Shown here piece after piece: positions 18,815-28,550 of a stretch of DNA of 64,000 nucleotides. Positions within the stretch are counted from its first letter, which is position 1, and each line of letters opens with the position of its first letter. The DNA comes from Alphaproteobacteria bacterium (GTDB lineage: Bacteria; Pseudomonadota; Alphaproteobacteria; Micropepsales; Micropepsaceae). The notes under the pieces are model-generated. The model did not search any database, was not told where the DNA came from, and saw only the letters and a list, made by a program, of their open reading frames with translations. Made by a program: the position numbers and the translations under genes. The stretch covers positions 1-64,000 of the forward strand of contig JAGWNK010000010.1 of the NCBI GenBank assembly GCA_028871345.1, written 5' to 3'.

Positions 18815-20386
18815 CTAATTCGCCACTTTCTCCAACCGGACCAGCAGGACGTCGTTCGTCCGTATGGGGATGGTGCGCCGGAAGACGCCGTCGCGTCCGA
18901 CCTTCACCGAGACCTGCGTCTCGGGCCTGTCGGCCGCCAGATTCTGCAGCGCGGCGATCTGCGCCGGCGTCGTGTCCTTGGGAAGGCCCCATCGGATGTA
19001 CTGCGAATAGGCGTCGTTCGCCTGGTAGCCCGTGCGATGCAGCGTGAGTCTGTAGGCGCCCGGCGCGAGCGAGGATACGACCAAGCGCACCGGCGGCAGC
19101 GCCGTCGCCGGATGCAGCTTGCGGAAATAAGGCCGGTTGCTCTCGTTCATGACCGGCGTCGTGTAGTTCCAGATGAGCCCGACGAAGTTCTTGCCGTCCC
19201 GCGTCAGCCAGGATTCGGCGTCGGCGTTCTTGAGGACCGTCGGCCCCAGCTCGTTGAGGTACTTGTAGGCGAAATAGGATGCCTTGCGGATGCCCTCGCG
19301 CGTGAGCAGCCCGAAGCCGCCGTGGAACGTGGTGGGCGGCGGGCCGGCCTCTTCGAACAGGTCGGTATAGGTCCAGTAGCTCATCGACTGCACGGCGCCG
19401 TCCACCTTGCGCAGCTTCTCAAGGATGAAGGGAGCGCTGAGATAGGCGTCGTGGATGGGATCGCGCGGATTGTAGCTCGTGCTCCATTCGGTGAAATACA
19501 GCGGCAGGCCGCGTTCGGGCGAGGCGGTGATCTCGCGGCGCACCTTCATCACGTCGTTCACGATCGAGCCGGGATCGGCCACCAACTTGTTGTCGCCTTC
19601 CCCGTTCTCGTCGAGCAACCCGCCCTGCACGCCATAACTGTGGGTGGTGACGAAATCGACGGGAACGCCGTTGCTGCGCGCGTACGCCAGGAAGTCGGGC
19701 ACCCAGGCGGCGCCTGCGGTCGACGGACCGCCCACCTTGAGCGCCGGGTCGACGCCTTTGATCGCCCTTGCCGTCGTGTCGTAAAGCTTGAAATAGGACG
19801 GCTGGTCGCCGCCAGTCCAGAAGCCGTCGAGGTTGGGCTCGTTCCAGACCTCGAAGCGCCAGCTCTCGACCTCATCCTTGCCGAAGCGGTTTTCCAGGTC
19901 GCGCGTGAAGGCGGTGATGAAATCGGACCACTTGCCCCAATCCTTGGGCGGAGAGCCGATGGCTTTCCAGTAGAAGATGGTCTTGTCGCTCGACGCCAGG
20001 TCGCGGGGCATGAAGCTGACCTCGATCATCGGCTTCATTCCGGCCTTGAGCACCGCGTCATAGACCGCTTCCACCTTCGAGAAATCGTAGACCGGCTTGC
20101 CGTCCACCTCGCGATAGGGCGCCGTGTCGTCGGCGAAGATGCCGTGGAAGCGGATGTACTTGAAACCGATCTCGTCATGGACCAGGCGGAGCTGCTGCCG
20201 GTTCGGCTCCCGAAACAGGAGCCCGCCATGGTCGGCGCCGACGCAGTCCTGCCAGGCCATGTCGCGCGGACCGAGCACGTCCGCCATGTTTGCGGTGATG
20301 GCGCGCGGCGGTTGCGCCCAGGCGGACGCAACCAGAACTCCGCAGGCGAGCAGGGCCGAAGCCAACCGAGCCGAACGCAATCTCAT
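18815..20386 (-). CDS. Secreted glycoside hydrolase family 39-like (beta-xylosidase-type)
   Basis: Signal peptide MRLRSARLASALLACGVLVASAWA; FKYIRFHGIFADD, FEVWNEPNLDGFW (acid/base NEP), VTTHSYG, YFTEWSTSYN (nucleophile E). Confidence 0.85.
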   Translation of the reverse strand: MRLRSARLASALLACGVLVASAWAQPPRAITANMADVLGPRDMAWQDCVGADHGGLLFREPNRQQLRLVHDEIGFKYIRFHGIFADDTAPYREVDGKPVYDFSKVEAVYDAVLKAGMKPMIEVSFMPRDLASSDKTIFYWKAIGSPPKDWGKWSDFITAFTRDLENRFGKDEVESWRFEVWNEPNLDGFWTGGDQPSYFKLYDTTARAIKGVDPALKVGGPSTAGAAWVPDFLAYARSNGVPVDFVTTHSYGVQGGLLDENGEGDNKLVADPGSIVNDVMKVRREITASPERGLPLYFTEWSTSYNPRDPIHDAYLSAPFILEKLRKVDGAVQSMSYWTYTDLFEEAGPPPTTFHGGFGLLTREGIRKASYFAYKYLNELGPTVLKNADAESWLTRDGKNFVGLIWNYTTPVMNESNRPYFRKLHPATALPPVRLVVSSLAPGAYRLTLHRTGYQANDAYSQYIRWGLPKDTTPAQIAALQNLAADRPETQVSVKVGRDGVFRRTIPIRTNDVLLVRLEKVAN

Positions 20387-20654
20387 CGCAGCACCCCTGA
20401 TCAAACCGCGGCCCGACGGGCGAAGACCCTTGCCCGGATGGCCCTCCGCGGCAAAAAGTGCGGTAACACAGCAGACAGGCCAGGCCAAGAAATGTTTCAA
20501 AATGGAATCTGGCTTCGCGACGCGGTGGACGAACAGGCTGAAACGCACCGTTGTGCAGGGGCCATGTCCCGGCCGGGTGATTCGGCATGACACGGCATCG
20601 GCGAAGTGACGGGCCATGCTTACAGTTCTCGGCGCCGGCGCGACGATCCATTCC

Positions 20655-21449
20655 CTACAACGATTGCCCCAGCCTCGCCTCGACATTGGCCCGATAGTGC
20701 CGGCTGAGGGCCAGCCGCGCTCCGTCTCTCAAGAGAACTTCAAATTCGCCGTGGGAGAGCGGCTCCAAATGCACGACCGCCCTGATATTGACGACGCTGG
20801 ATCGATGGATGCGAACGAACCGGAAGGGATCAAGACGTTTGGCGATAGCACCCAGGGATATTCGATAGACGAACTCTTTGCCTCCGACATGCAGGTTCAC
20901 ATACACTCCGGCGGCCTCGATCCAGTCGATTTCGGAGGCAGACACGAACCGCGTGATGCCGCCGGCCTTGACGACGAGATAGTCCCAGATCTCACCCGGC
21001 GACGCCCTTTTCGCGGCCAGTTCAAGGACGTTCTGTCCCCACGCGTTCGCATTCGCGTTTGCCTTCGCATTCTGCAATCGCAACTTCGCCCGCGCCATGG
21101 CCTGCTCAAAGCGCCTGCTTCCGAACGGCTTCAGCAGGTAATCGACGGCATCCTCGTCAAAAGCCCTGAGGGCAAAGCGATCGTAGGCCGTCACGAAAAT
21201 CGTCAGCGGCATCTGCTCCACGCCGACCGCCTCGATGACGCCAAAACCGTCCACTTCGGGCATTTGGACATCAAGAAGGACCAGGTCCGGTTTTTTCTCC
21301 TCAATGATGGCGACGGCGGCAACCCCGTTTGCGGCCTCCAGAACGGTCGCAATATCGGCGTCTTTGCCAAGCAGCTCTACCAGGCGCTTGCGTGCCGGCA
21401 CCTCATCATCCACCACGAGCACGGATATCTTACTTCGCGGCTGGTTCAT
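20655..21449 (-). CDS. LytTR-family response regulator (copy A)
   Basis: VLVVDDEVPARKRL, LLDVQMPEVDG receiver; C-terminal LytTR domain (FVRIHRSSVVNIRAVVHLEP). Confidence 0.9.
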   Translation of the reverse strand: MNQPRSKISVLVVDDEVPARKRLVELLGKDADIATVLEAANGVAAVAIIEEKKPDLVLLDVQMPEVDGFGVIEAVGVEQMPLTIFVTAYDRFALRAFDEDAVDYLLKPFGSRRFEQAMARAKLRLQNAKANANANAWGQNVLELAAKRASPGEIWDYLVVKAGGITRFVSASEIDWIEAAGVYVNLHVGGKEFVYRISLGAIAKRLDPFRFVRIHRSSVVNIRAVVHLEPLSHGEFEVLLRDGARLALSRHYRANVEARLGQSL

Positions 21450-22692
21450 CGGCCCGGCCTCCGGTGGTCCGCAACGGCATCCGCATGATAACTTCCGTAC
21501 CGCCTCCCCGCCTTCGCTGAATTTTGAAGGCACCATCTGCATCCGAATAGAGCCCCGCCATGCGCTCGCGCGTGACTTTCACGCCCAAGCCGCTGCTCGC
21601 ATCCATGCGCCACCCCGGCGGCAGCCCGACCCCATCGTCCTCGACACGAATCTCCAGCGTGTCCGCGTCGCGCAGCGCCGAAACAATGATGGTGCCGCCG
21701 GATATGCGATCACCAACGCCGTGCCGGACGGCGTTCTCCACGATCGGCTGCAGCAACATGCAGGGAACACGGGCCTCGCCCACCTCGGGTGGCACATCGA
21801 TGCGAAATACGATGCGGTTTCCAAATCGAACACGCTGTATAGCCAGGTAGTGCTCGAGAAGGACAATCTCCTGCGAAAGCGCAATCTCCGCGCTGTCCTT
21901 GAAATCGAGCGTGAGCCTGAGAAGCGTGCCCAGATTTTCGATCATGTCGCGCGCCAGTTCCGGATCGCTGACGACCTCCGAGGATATGGCATTCAACGTG
22001 TTGAACAGGAAATGCGGTTCAAGCTGCAGGCGCAGCGTGTCCAAATGAGACTGGAGAAGCCGCTTTTCCAATCGCTCCAGATTGAGTTGCCCTTCGAGAT
22101 AGCGTCCGTAGTAGCCGAAGTATCTCAGCGTCTGCAGCATGCCGATGATCGCGCAATAGGTCAGCCAGCCGCCCAGGAAGTAATATGGCGCGAAATCCGG
22201 CGACCGAAGCGGGTTCCACCAAACAGCGGGTATCGGAAAAAGCAGAAGGCCGGTCAGGTAGACGTGCGTGAGGCTGAACGGAACACTGAGAAGCAACAGT
22301 ATAACGGACCGCGTAAGCGGCTTGGCATCGAATTTCGACAGCTTTCGGTCCGCGTAGAGTACGGCGGGCGTCAGCAAAGCCCACGCCCACGCTTCAACAA
22401 GCTTGGCCACGAGTTTCGGCCACTGAAAGCCGTACAACATGTCCGGCAGCGTAAGAAACACGCCGATCGCCGTCCAAATGACGGCAATGATCAGTACTTT
22501 CTGCAGCGGTGAAGGCGCGATCCACGTCGAAGGCCGATTGGGGAACGGATGACGACGACCATGCCGCGCTGCGGGTTGATACATGTCCCCCGGTTCGCTG
22601 CCGGCCGCCACCTTGCGAAAGTCTACCAGCGAGGTGCCTTGATCCTGCGCAGCAAATCCCTTGAGCATGGCTAGAAGCTGTGTTGTCTGCAT
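21430..22692 (-). CDS. LytS/YehU-like sensor histidine kinase (copy A)
   Basis: Four or more TM segments, then LQLEPHFLFNTLNAISSEV (His_kinase PF06580-type) and DDGVGLPPGW ATPase motif; overlaps the RR start. Confidence 0.9.
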   Translation of the reverse strand: MQTTQLLAMLKGFAAQDQGTSLVDFRKVAAGSEPGDMYQPAARHGRRHPFPNRPSTWIAPSPLQKVLIIAVIWTAIGVFLTLPDMLYGFQWPKLVAKLVEAWAWALLTPAVLYADRKLSKFDAKPLTRSVILLLLSVPFSLTHVYLTGLLLFPIPAVWWNPLRSPDFAPYYFLGGWLTYCAIIGMLQTLRYFGYYGRYLEGQLNLERLEKRLLQSHLDTLRLQLEPHFLFNTLNAISSEVVSDPELARDMIENLGTLLRLTLDFKDSAEIALSQEIVLLEHYLAIQRVRFGNRIVFRIDVPPEVGEARVPCMLLQPIVENAVRHGVGDRISGGTIIVSALRDADTLEIRVEDDGVGLPPGWRMDASSGLGVKVTRERMAGLYSDADGAFKIQRRRGGGTEVIMRMPLRTTGGRADEPAAK

Positions 22693-23151
22693 CGACACTC
22701 TCAATGATGCCAATTTCCAGGGACACGCTCCCGCAGTCGGCCGATGCAATATACACGATCCCCGGCCATACCCGCAGAGTGCGGCCAGGGGACCGGCGTC
22801 CGGTGCCAAAGAGGATACCGCTGCGCGCCAGCCGTTCCGATCAGAAGCCCGCCCCGTGCACCCCGGCGCCCTGTTGCAGCCGATTACTTAAATCACGTGT
22901 TGGGAGCGAGGATTTGTTTCAGGACGGACCTCCGGCCGCACCGGGTGGACTGGCAGCCAATGAAATGGCTCAAGCAGCGACGACGCCGCTCCGGGCAGTC
23001 GCATCGCGCGGCCGCACGCGGAGGTGATCCTTCACAATCGATGAAAGTTGCGGCAGCGTGTCGTTGCATTTTGCCGCGGCATCTCGGCAGCTATCGTCCA
23101 ATGCATGCAGTGCCAATTATGCTGAACCGAAAACAGTGGAATGACGTCGCC

Positions 23152-25230
23152 ATGAGAACTGGGCCATTTCAGCGCGCGCTCCTCAAAGTGTTCCTGGCGT
23201 CCGCCGCCTGCTTTCTGCTGCTCGCCGCATCGCCCCGAGCATCGGCTCAGAGCGCGTCCGGGCATCCCGATTGGCCCGGAAAGGGGCAGCTCTTCGTCGG
23301 GACGTGCTACGACCCCGTCGGCCGCTCGCCGGAGCAGATTCACCGCGACATCGCCATCATGAAGGGCGCGGGGTTCAACCTGGTGCGCATGGGCGATCTG
23401 TCCTGGTACAGTTTCGAGCCATCGGAGGGGACCTTCGAGTTCGCCTGGTTCGATAAGATCATGGACGAGATGGCGGCCAACGGAATCAAGGTGATCCTCG
23501 ACATTCCGGGGCTTCCCGCACCGATGTGGCTGCACCACAAATACCCCGGAGCGAATGTCGTGACGCAGAACGGCGTCATGCTTCACGCCGCAGAACGGTA
23601 CATGGAAGACATCAGCGACCCCGATTATCGGCGCCTCGCCACCGGCCTTGCCGATGCATTGACGAAACACTACGCGCACCATCCCGCGCTGATGGCCGTG
23701 GGATATGACAACGAGATCGGCAACGGGTTCATGTCCTATTCCGCCGCCGACCGCACTCGGTTCATCGACTGGTTGAAGGCAAAGTACGGAAGCGTCGAGG
23801 CGCTCAACAAGGCCTGGGCCACGCAATTCTGGTCGCGCGAACTCAACGATTGGGACGAGATCGAGCTGCCATATGGCGACGGGCCGGGACCGGTCGAACC
23901 GTATCTGGATCTTCGCCGGTTCTGGTCGGATCAGACTGTCGATGCGTTGAAGGAACTCGACGCCGTCAGGCAGCGAAACCTGCCGGACACCCCGGCCGTG
24001 TCCAACCTGTGGCCGACGGCCGGGCGCAAAGGCTTCGATTACCTCAGTTCGTACAGGGATTACGTAAGCTACGGCGCGGAGGGCTTCTATCCGGGCGATG
24101 CCGTGAGCGCGAGTCTCGGGGCGTTGATGAACAGAGGCGCTCTCGACACTCCCATCTGGTTCAACGAATTCACGGCCGGCGGCGGCGGCTATTACGGCAC
24201 GAAGGGCCGCAGCCGCATGTGGGCCAATCTCGGCTTGATCGATTACGCACAAACGATACTCGCCTGGACCTTTCTTTCCCAACAGGGCGGCGAAGAGCAA
24301 GCGCTGTTTGGTCTCGTCGACCACGATAACACGCCATCATGGAAGGTCGCCGAGTTCGCGCAGATCGCCGCGGAGTTTCGCAAGCTCGCAGCTCTTGGCT
24401 TCCCCCGCGAGGCGAAGCCACAGGTCGCGATCGCCTATTCCTTCGACAGCGCCGTGGCGACGAATCCGCCCGGCCAGAGCAACACGGTTCGCCAGTACTT
24501 CCTTACGCCCTATGACACCCAGGTCCAGAACGCGTTCGAACCCTTCTTTACGGACAATATCGACGCGGCGATCATCAATGTCGGCCACGACTCATTGGAT
24601 CGCTACAAGCTCGTCGTCGTCGCGGGCGACTACATCATGGACGAGAAGAGCGCGGACGCCATCCGTCGCTATGTGGAAAGCGGCGGCACGGTCATCATGA
24701 CGGGCTATTCCGCCAAGGCGGACGAACATGCTCAGTGGTTCGATACGCCGTTGCCGGGGCGGCTCTCCGATGTCTTCGGCCTTCACACCAACGCCTTTTA
24801 CCGCTCCGACAAGCCCCTCGAGGTCATGGTGCACGGCAAAGTACGCAAGGCAACCGACCCCTATTACGAAATCCTCGAACTCGACAACGCAAAGCCGTAT
24901 GCCCGCTTCCTCAACACGCCCGAGAAATCCGCGGCGGTGGCGATAAACCGCTACGGGAAGGGACAGGCCATCTATCTGGCGACTGCCGCGCAGCCGTCCC
25001 TGCTCGGCCCACTGCTGCGGTCGCTCTATGCCCGCCTTGCGATCGAAAGAGGCCCGCAAACCCCGCCGGGCGTCTATGCGCGCGTCGTCGACGGACGGAC
25101 GCTCTACGTCAACACGACGACGGAACCGAAATCCGTCCGCATCCGCGGAACACATTTGGGAATCCTGAGCGGGCGCCGCTATTCCGGCTCGCTCGGCCTG
25201 GAAGGCTACGGGGTTGAGCTTCTGCAGTAG
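23152..25230 (+). CDS. Secreted glycoside hydrolase family 42-like beta-galactosidase (copy 1)
   Basis: Signal peptide then GTCYDPVGRSPEQIHRDIAIMKGAGFNLVRMGDLSWYSFEPSEG; VGYDNEIGNG (NE acid/base). Confidence 0.85.
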   Translation: MRTGPFQRALLKVFLASAACFLLLAASPRASAQSASGHPDWPGKGQLFVGTCYDPVGRSPEQIHRDIAIMKGAGFNLVRMGDLSWYSFEPSEGTFEFAWFDKIMDEMAANGIKVILDIPGLPAPMWLHHKYPGANVVTQNGVMLHAAERYMEDISDPDYRRLATGLADALTKHYAHHPALMAVGYDNEIGNGFMSYSAADRTRFIDWLKAKYGSVEALNKAWATQFWSRELNDWDEIELPYGDGPGPVEPYLDLRRFWSDQTVDALKELDAVRQRNLPDTPAVSNLWPTAGRKGFDYLSSYRDYVSYGAEGFYPGDAVSASLGALMNRGALDTPIWFNEFTAGGGGYYGTKGRSRMWANLGLIDYAQTILAWTFLSQQGGEEQALFGLVDHDNTPSWKVAEFAQIAAEFRKLAALGFPREAKPQVAIAYSFDSAVATNPPGQSNTVRQYFLTPYDTQVQNAFEPFFTDNIDAAIINVGHDSLDRYKLVVVAGDYIMDEKSADAIRRYVESGGTVIMTGYSAKADEHAQWFDTPLPGRLSDVFGLHTNAFYRSDKPLEVMVHGKVRKATDPYYEILELDNAKPYARFLNTPEKSAAVAINRYGKGQAIYLATAAQPSLLGPLLRSLYARLAIERGPQTPPGVYARVVDGRTLYVNTTTEPKSVRIRGTHLGILSGRRYSGSLGLEGYGVELLQ

Positions 25231-25318
25231 ATTGGCGATCTCCGCGGACGGAAACCGGTGCCCGCCCTTCGACGGTCGGTACGGACGGATGTGAACGTCA
25301 ACCGGACCGGAGCCGCAG

Positions 25319-26317
25319 TCACAACTCCGCGGTTCCAGAATCGGGCCAGATGACCGGGAATCCCGTCAAAGGTCGCCCGGCACGGAGGCTGTTGCGTTCG
25401 AAGATCTGCGTCGAAGCGGCATCCCTGGCATCACGGCCGGCAGACTTGTCGGCCGCGGCAGCAACGCAGAGGACCAGCTCGTTCCTCATCAGCTGCTTCA
25501 TGCCGGCTTCCGCAGCCTGGGCATCCGATTTCCGGATCGCATCGAAGACAGCCGCCGGCAATCCCGTGTTTGCCCACGTCATCGCTCTGCACACGCGGAA
25601 GCTGAGACGCAGCGATGTGTCGATCAACGCCCTCAGTTGTTTGCAGAACGGATTGCCCGACGCCTCGACCACGCAGGCATGAAAGGCGATCGTCGCCGCC
25701 AAGATGTCATCTGCCCCCTTTTCGGCAGCGGCGACGCGTTCCGTGGCGCCTTTCAAGGCGCTCCACTCCGGTCCGCGGGTTCGCCCGGCCGCCAGTCCCG
25801 CCATGGCAGGCTCGGCGGATAGGCGAAATTCGATCAGGTCGCGAACCAAGCCGCGGGACGGCTTCCTGTCGGCCAACCAGCGAAGCACATCCGGATCGAG
25901 AAGGTTCCAATCGCTTTGGGGCCGCACCGTCAGACCCCTTCGCGGGGCGAGGCCAAGAAGCCCTTTGGCGCCGAGCGCCTTCAAGGCCTCGCGAACGCAG
26001 CTCCGACCCACGCCAAATTCGGCGGATAGGTCCGTCTCGGTGATCCTTTCGGCGGCGCCGCTGTAGCTCCCGGAAACGATCCCTCTTCCCATGTACTCCA
26101 CGATCGTGGTGACGAGCTTGTCACCGGGCATGACCGAAAACGCCGATCGACGTCCAAGGCCGTCCGTTGCGGAACGCATTTCATTCGCCGGCATGAACTC
26201 CCCGCCTCTTGCCAGCATCGGTAGCATGCGCGCGAACCCGGCCGCCCATTTGTTGCGATCGGGACCACATTTCTGCTGAATGGTCCAATGGAACGCTGAG
26301 ACGGCGGCACCGCTCAT
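25319..26317 (-). CDS. FadR-subfamily GntR transcriptional regulator (copy A)
   Basis: wHTH segment (ITETDLSAEFGVGRSCVREALKALGAKGLL) plus FCD domain. True start may be downstream (e.g. MRSATDG... or MPGDKLV...). Confidence 0.85.
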   Translation of the reverse strand: MSGAAVSAFHWTIQQKCGPDRNKWAAGFARMLPMLARGGEFMPANEMRSATDGLGRRSAFSVMPGDKLVTTIVEYMGRGIVSGSYSGAAERITETDLSAEFGVGRSCVREALKALGAKGLLGLAPRRGLTVRPQSDWNLLDPDVLRWLADRKPSRGLVRDLIEFRLSAEPAMAGLAAGRTRGPEWSALKGATERVAAAEKGADDILAATIAFHACVVEASGNPFCKQLRALIDTSLRLSFRVCRAMTWANTGLPAAVFDAIRKSDAQAAEAGMKQLMRNELVLCVAAAADKSAGRDARDAASTQIFERNSLRAGRPLTGFPVIWPDSGTAEL

Positions 26318-26356
26318 GGCAGGGGTCGAGGCAATGCCGGCGCCGCCGTAATTGCC

Positions 26357-28519
26357 TTATTGCGGGATTCCTTCCTCGACGATGGCCAGATTCCACGGCT
26401 CGAGCGTGAGCTTCTCATTCGTGCCAATGCTGCGAGCGCTCAACAGGTCGGTGCCCGCCTTGTGGGCATAGACAAGGCTCACCGCCGTGCCGGAATAGTT
26501 GAAATAGAAGTGCACGGGCCTGTTCTCGCCATTGATGGCGGTCCGGACGTGCACGCCCGTCGGTAATTGCTGATCTGGTCCGATCAGACCGAGTTGCGCC
26601 AGATATGTGCGCAACACGTCGGTCTGCAGCGTATCGGACAGGTAGGTGCCCTCGTAAATCACATCGCCGGAGCCGAAGTTGTTTTCAGTGATCGCGGGCC
26701 ATCTGCCGAAGAACGGATGGTCGTACCAGGCAAGGGCCTTGGCGGTGTCGAGCTGCAGGAATTCGGCCCAGTACCGGACCTTGTTCTCGCTTCCCGCGTG
26801 ATAGGGATCATCCTTCAGCGCCAGCGGCTGGGGCAGGTTCGAGAATTCCTGATAATGGGCGCCGATGGCCTCGCGCAACGGCCCCGGCGCCATTACCCAG
26901 CGCACGGCGGTGTATTCATTGGTGAAGCCGCTCTTGAAGGTCATCAGCACATGGCCGCCGGCCTTGATGTAATCCGAGATGCGGTGAAGCAGGGCGTCGT
27001 CGGCGACGTACAGCGCAGGCACGATCAGCAGCTTGTAGGCTGAGAAATCCGCGGTGTCCGGGAAGACGAAATCAACCCCGACGTTCAGTTCATAAAGCGA
27101 ATGGTGCAGCTGGCGCACCAGGCTCGCGTAATCGGCCTTGGTGGCGTTGTTCCATTGCGCGCCCTTGGCAAATGGCATGTCGCTGATGGCATTCAGCGAA
27201 TCCCGGCTCCACAGGATGGCGACATCGTTGTGGATCTTCAGGTTGACGAGCTTAGGTCCGATCTTCGCCAACTCGTGCGCCGTGCGGCTGACTTCCCCAT
27301 AGGCGCGGTTTGGTTGCAGGTCGTGCGACAGGACGCCTTTCCAATAGGTCTCCTGGTTGGCGTGAATCGAGGCCCAGTGCCAATACTCCACCATGTTCGC
27401 GCCATTGGAGATGTGGGTGTAGACGTCCTCGCGCAGCTGGCCGTCATAGGGCGGATACTGGGAGGAGGAGTCCCAACCGGTGGTCTGGGCGTTGGTCTCG
27501 GTCACCAGGAAGTTGCCGTGATTGAGCGAGCGGATGAAATCCTCCTGCAGCGTCTGATCCGCGCCGTCATACTGATCCTGCGGCGCCCAGTGATAGACAT
27601 TGACCGCCGGGATATCGAGCGCCTCGGCGACCGCTTTCTCGTTGACGTCGGCATGCAGTGCGCCGGCGAAATCATGGGTTACGAACTGGCGCGGCGAGGC
27701 GTTCTGCCGGACAAGAGCCGCTTGCCAGTGCAGGAAATTGGTGACGCGCATGGCGCTCCAGCGCGCCCACTCCAGTTTGTAGCCCGTGCTTTGCGCCCCA
27801 TCGGGGCGGGGCAGGTCGTCCCAGCTGTGAATGTTCTGGCCCCAATAGTTGAGGAACCAGGCCTTGCTGAGGGCTTCGGGCGTGACGAATTTCTTCTGCA
27901 GGTAGCGCTTGAAACCCTCAAAAACGTCATCATTGGCGGCGCCATAGGAGCTCGTCTCGTTATCGATCTGCCAGCCGATCACCGCGGGATTGTTCCTGTA
28001 ATGGGCCGCGAGATTGCGGATCAGACGTCCGGCATAGAAGCGGTAAGCCTTGGCGTCGATGTCCATGTTCTGGCGCAAGCCGTAGGCGGCCGTTGCCCCC
28101 GACGTGGTGCCGTTCATGCGGCGCGCCAGGATTTCAGGGTGCTTCTTGGCCATCCAAGCCGGGATGGAATAGGTCGGCGTACCCATGATGACCTTGATGC
28201 CGGCCTTGCCCATCGCCGCCACCACGCGATCCATCCAGGCATATTCGAATTTGCCGTCTGACGGCTCCCAGAGGCTCCAGGTGGACTCGCCCATGCGCAC
28301 CACCGTGATGCCCGCGGCCTTCATGAGCGCGACATCCTTGTCGAGCCGCTCGTAGGGCATGTATTCGTGATAATAGGCGGCGCCGTAGAGGACGGTGGTG
28401 AAGGGAGGTATCTTCGCGCCGTCCGCCTTGGCGGCGGGCGGAAGCAAGGCCGCCAGCGTCAGAACGCCAAGCGCGCCATACAAGATGGAAGTGACCGAGT
28501 TTCGGAAACGCCTGGCCAT
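26357..28519 (-). CDS. Secreted glycoside hydrolase family 42 beta-galactosidase (copy 2)
   Basis: 720 aa; GAAYYHEYMPYERLDKDVALMKAAGITVVRMGESTWSLWEPSDG; IGWQIDNETSSYG (NE); VTETNAQTTGW nucleophile region. Confidence 0.92.
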   Translation of the reverse strand: MARRFRNSVTSILYGALGVLTLAALLPPAAKADGAKIPPFTTVLYGAAYYHEYMPYERLDKDVALMKAAGITVVRMGESTWSLWEPSDGKFEYAWMDRVVAAMGKAGIKVIMGTPTYSIPAWMAKKHPEILARRMNGTTSGATAAYGLRQNMDIDAKAYRFYAGRLIRNLAAHYRNNPAVIGWQIDNETSSYGAANDDVFEGFKRYLQKKFVTPEALSKAWFLNYWGQNIHSWDDLPRPDGAQSTGYKLEWARWSAMRVTNFLHWQAALVRQNASPRQFVTHDFAGALHADVNEKAVAEALDIPAVNVYHWAPQDQYDGADQTLQEDFIRSLNHGNFLVTETNAQTTGWDSSSQYPPYDGQLREDVYTHISNGANMVEYWHWASIHANQETYWKGVLSHDLQPNRAYGEVSRTAHELAKIGPKLVNLKIHNDVAILWSRDSLNAISDMPFAKGAQWNNATKADYASLVRQLHHSLYELNVGVDFVFPDTADFSAYKLLIVPALYVADDALLHRISDYIKAGGHVLMTFKSGFTNEYTAVRWVMAPGPLREAIGAHYQEFSNLPQPLALKDDPYHAGSENKVRYWAEFLQLDTAKALAWYDHPFFGRWPAITENNFGSGDVIYEGTYLSDTLQTDVLRTYLAQLGLIGPDQQLPTGVHVRTAINGENRPVHFYFNYSGTAVSLVYAHKAGTDLLSARSIGTNEKLTLEPWNLAIVEEGIPQ

Positions 28520-28550
28520 GCGTGCCTCCGCGGAGTTCGTTCAAGTGTTG

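Noticed and set aside
21032-21075. Short GCATTCGCGTTTGCC-type repetition giving ANANANA in response regulator A
   Set aside because: Just a small in-frame linker repeat between receiver and LytTR domains; no sign of a mobile or CRISPR-like repeat.
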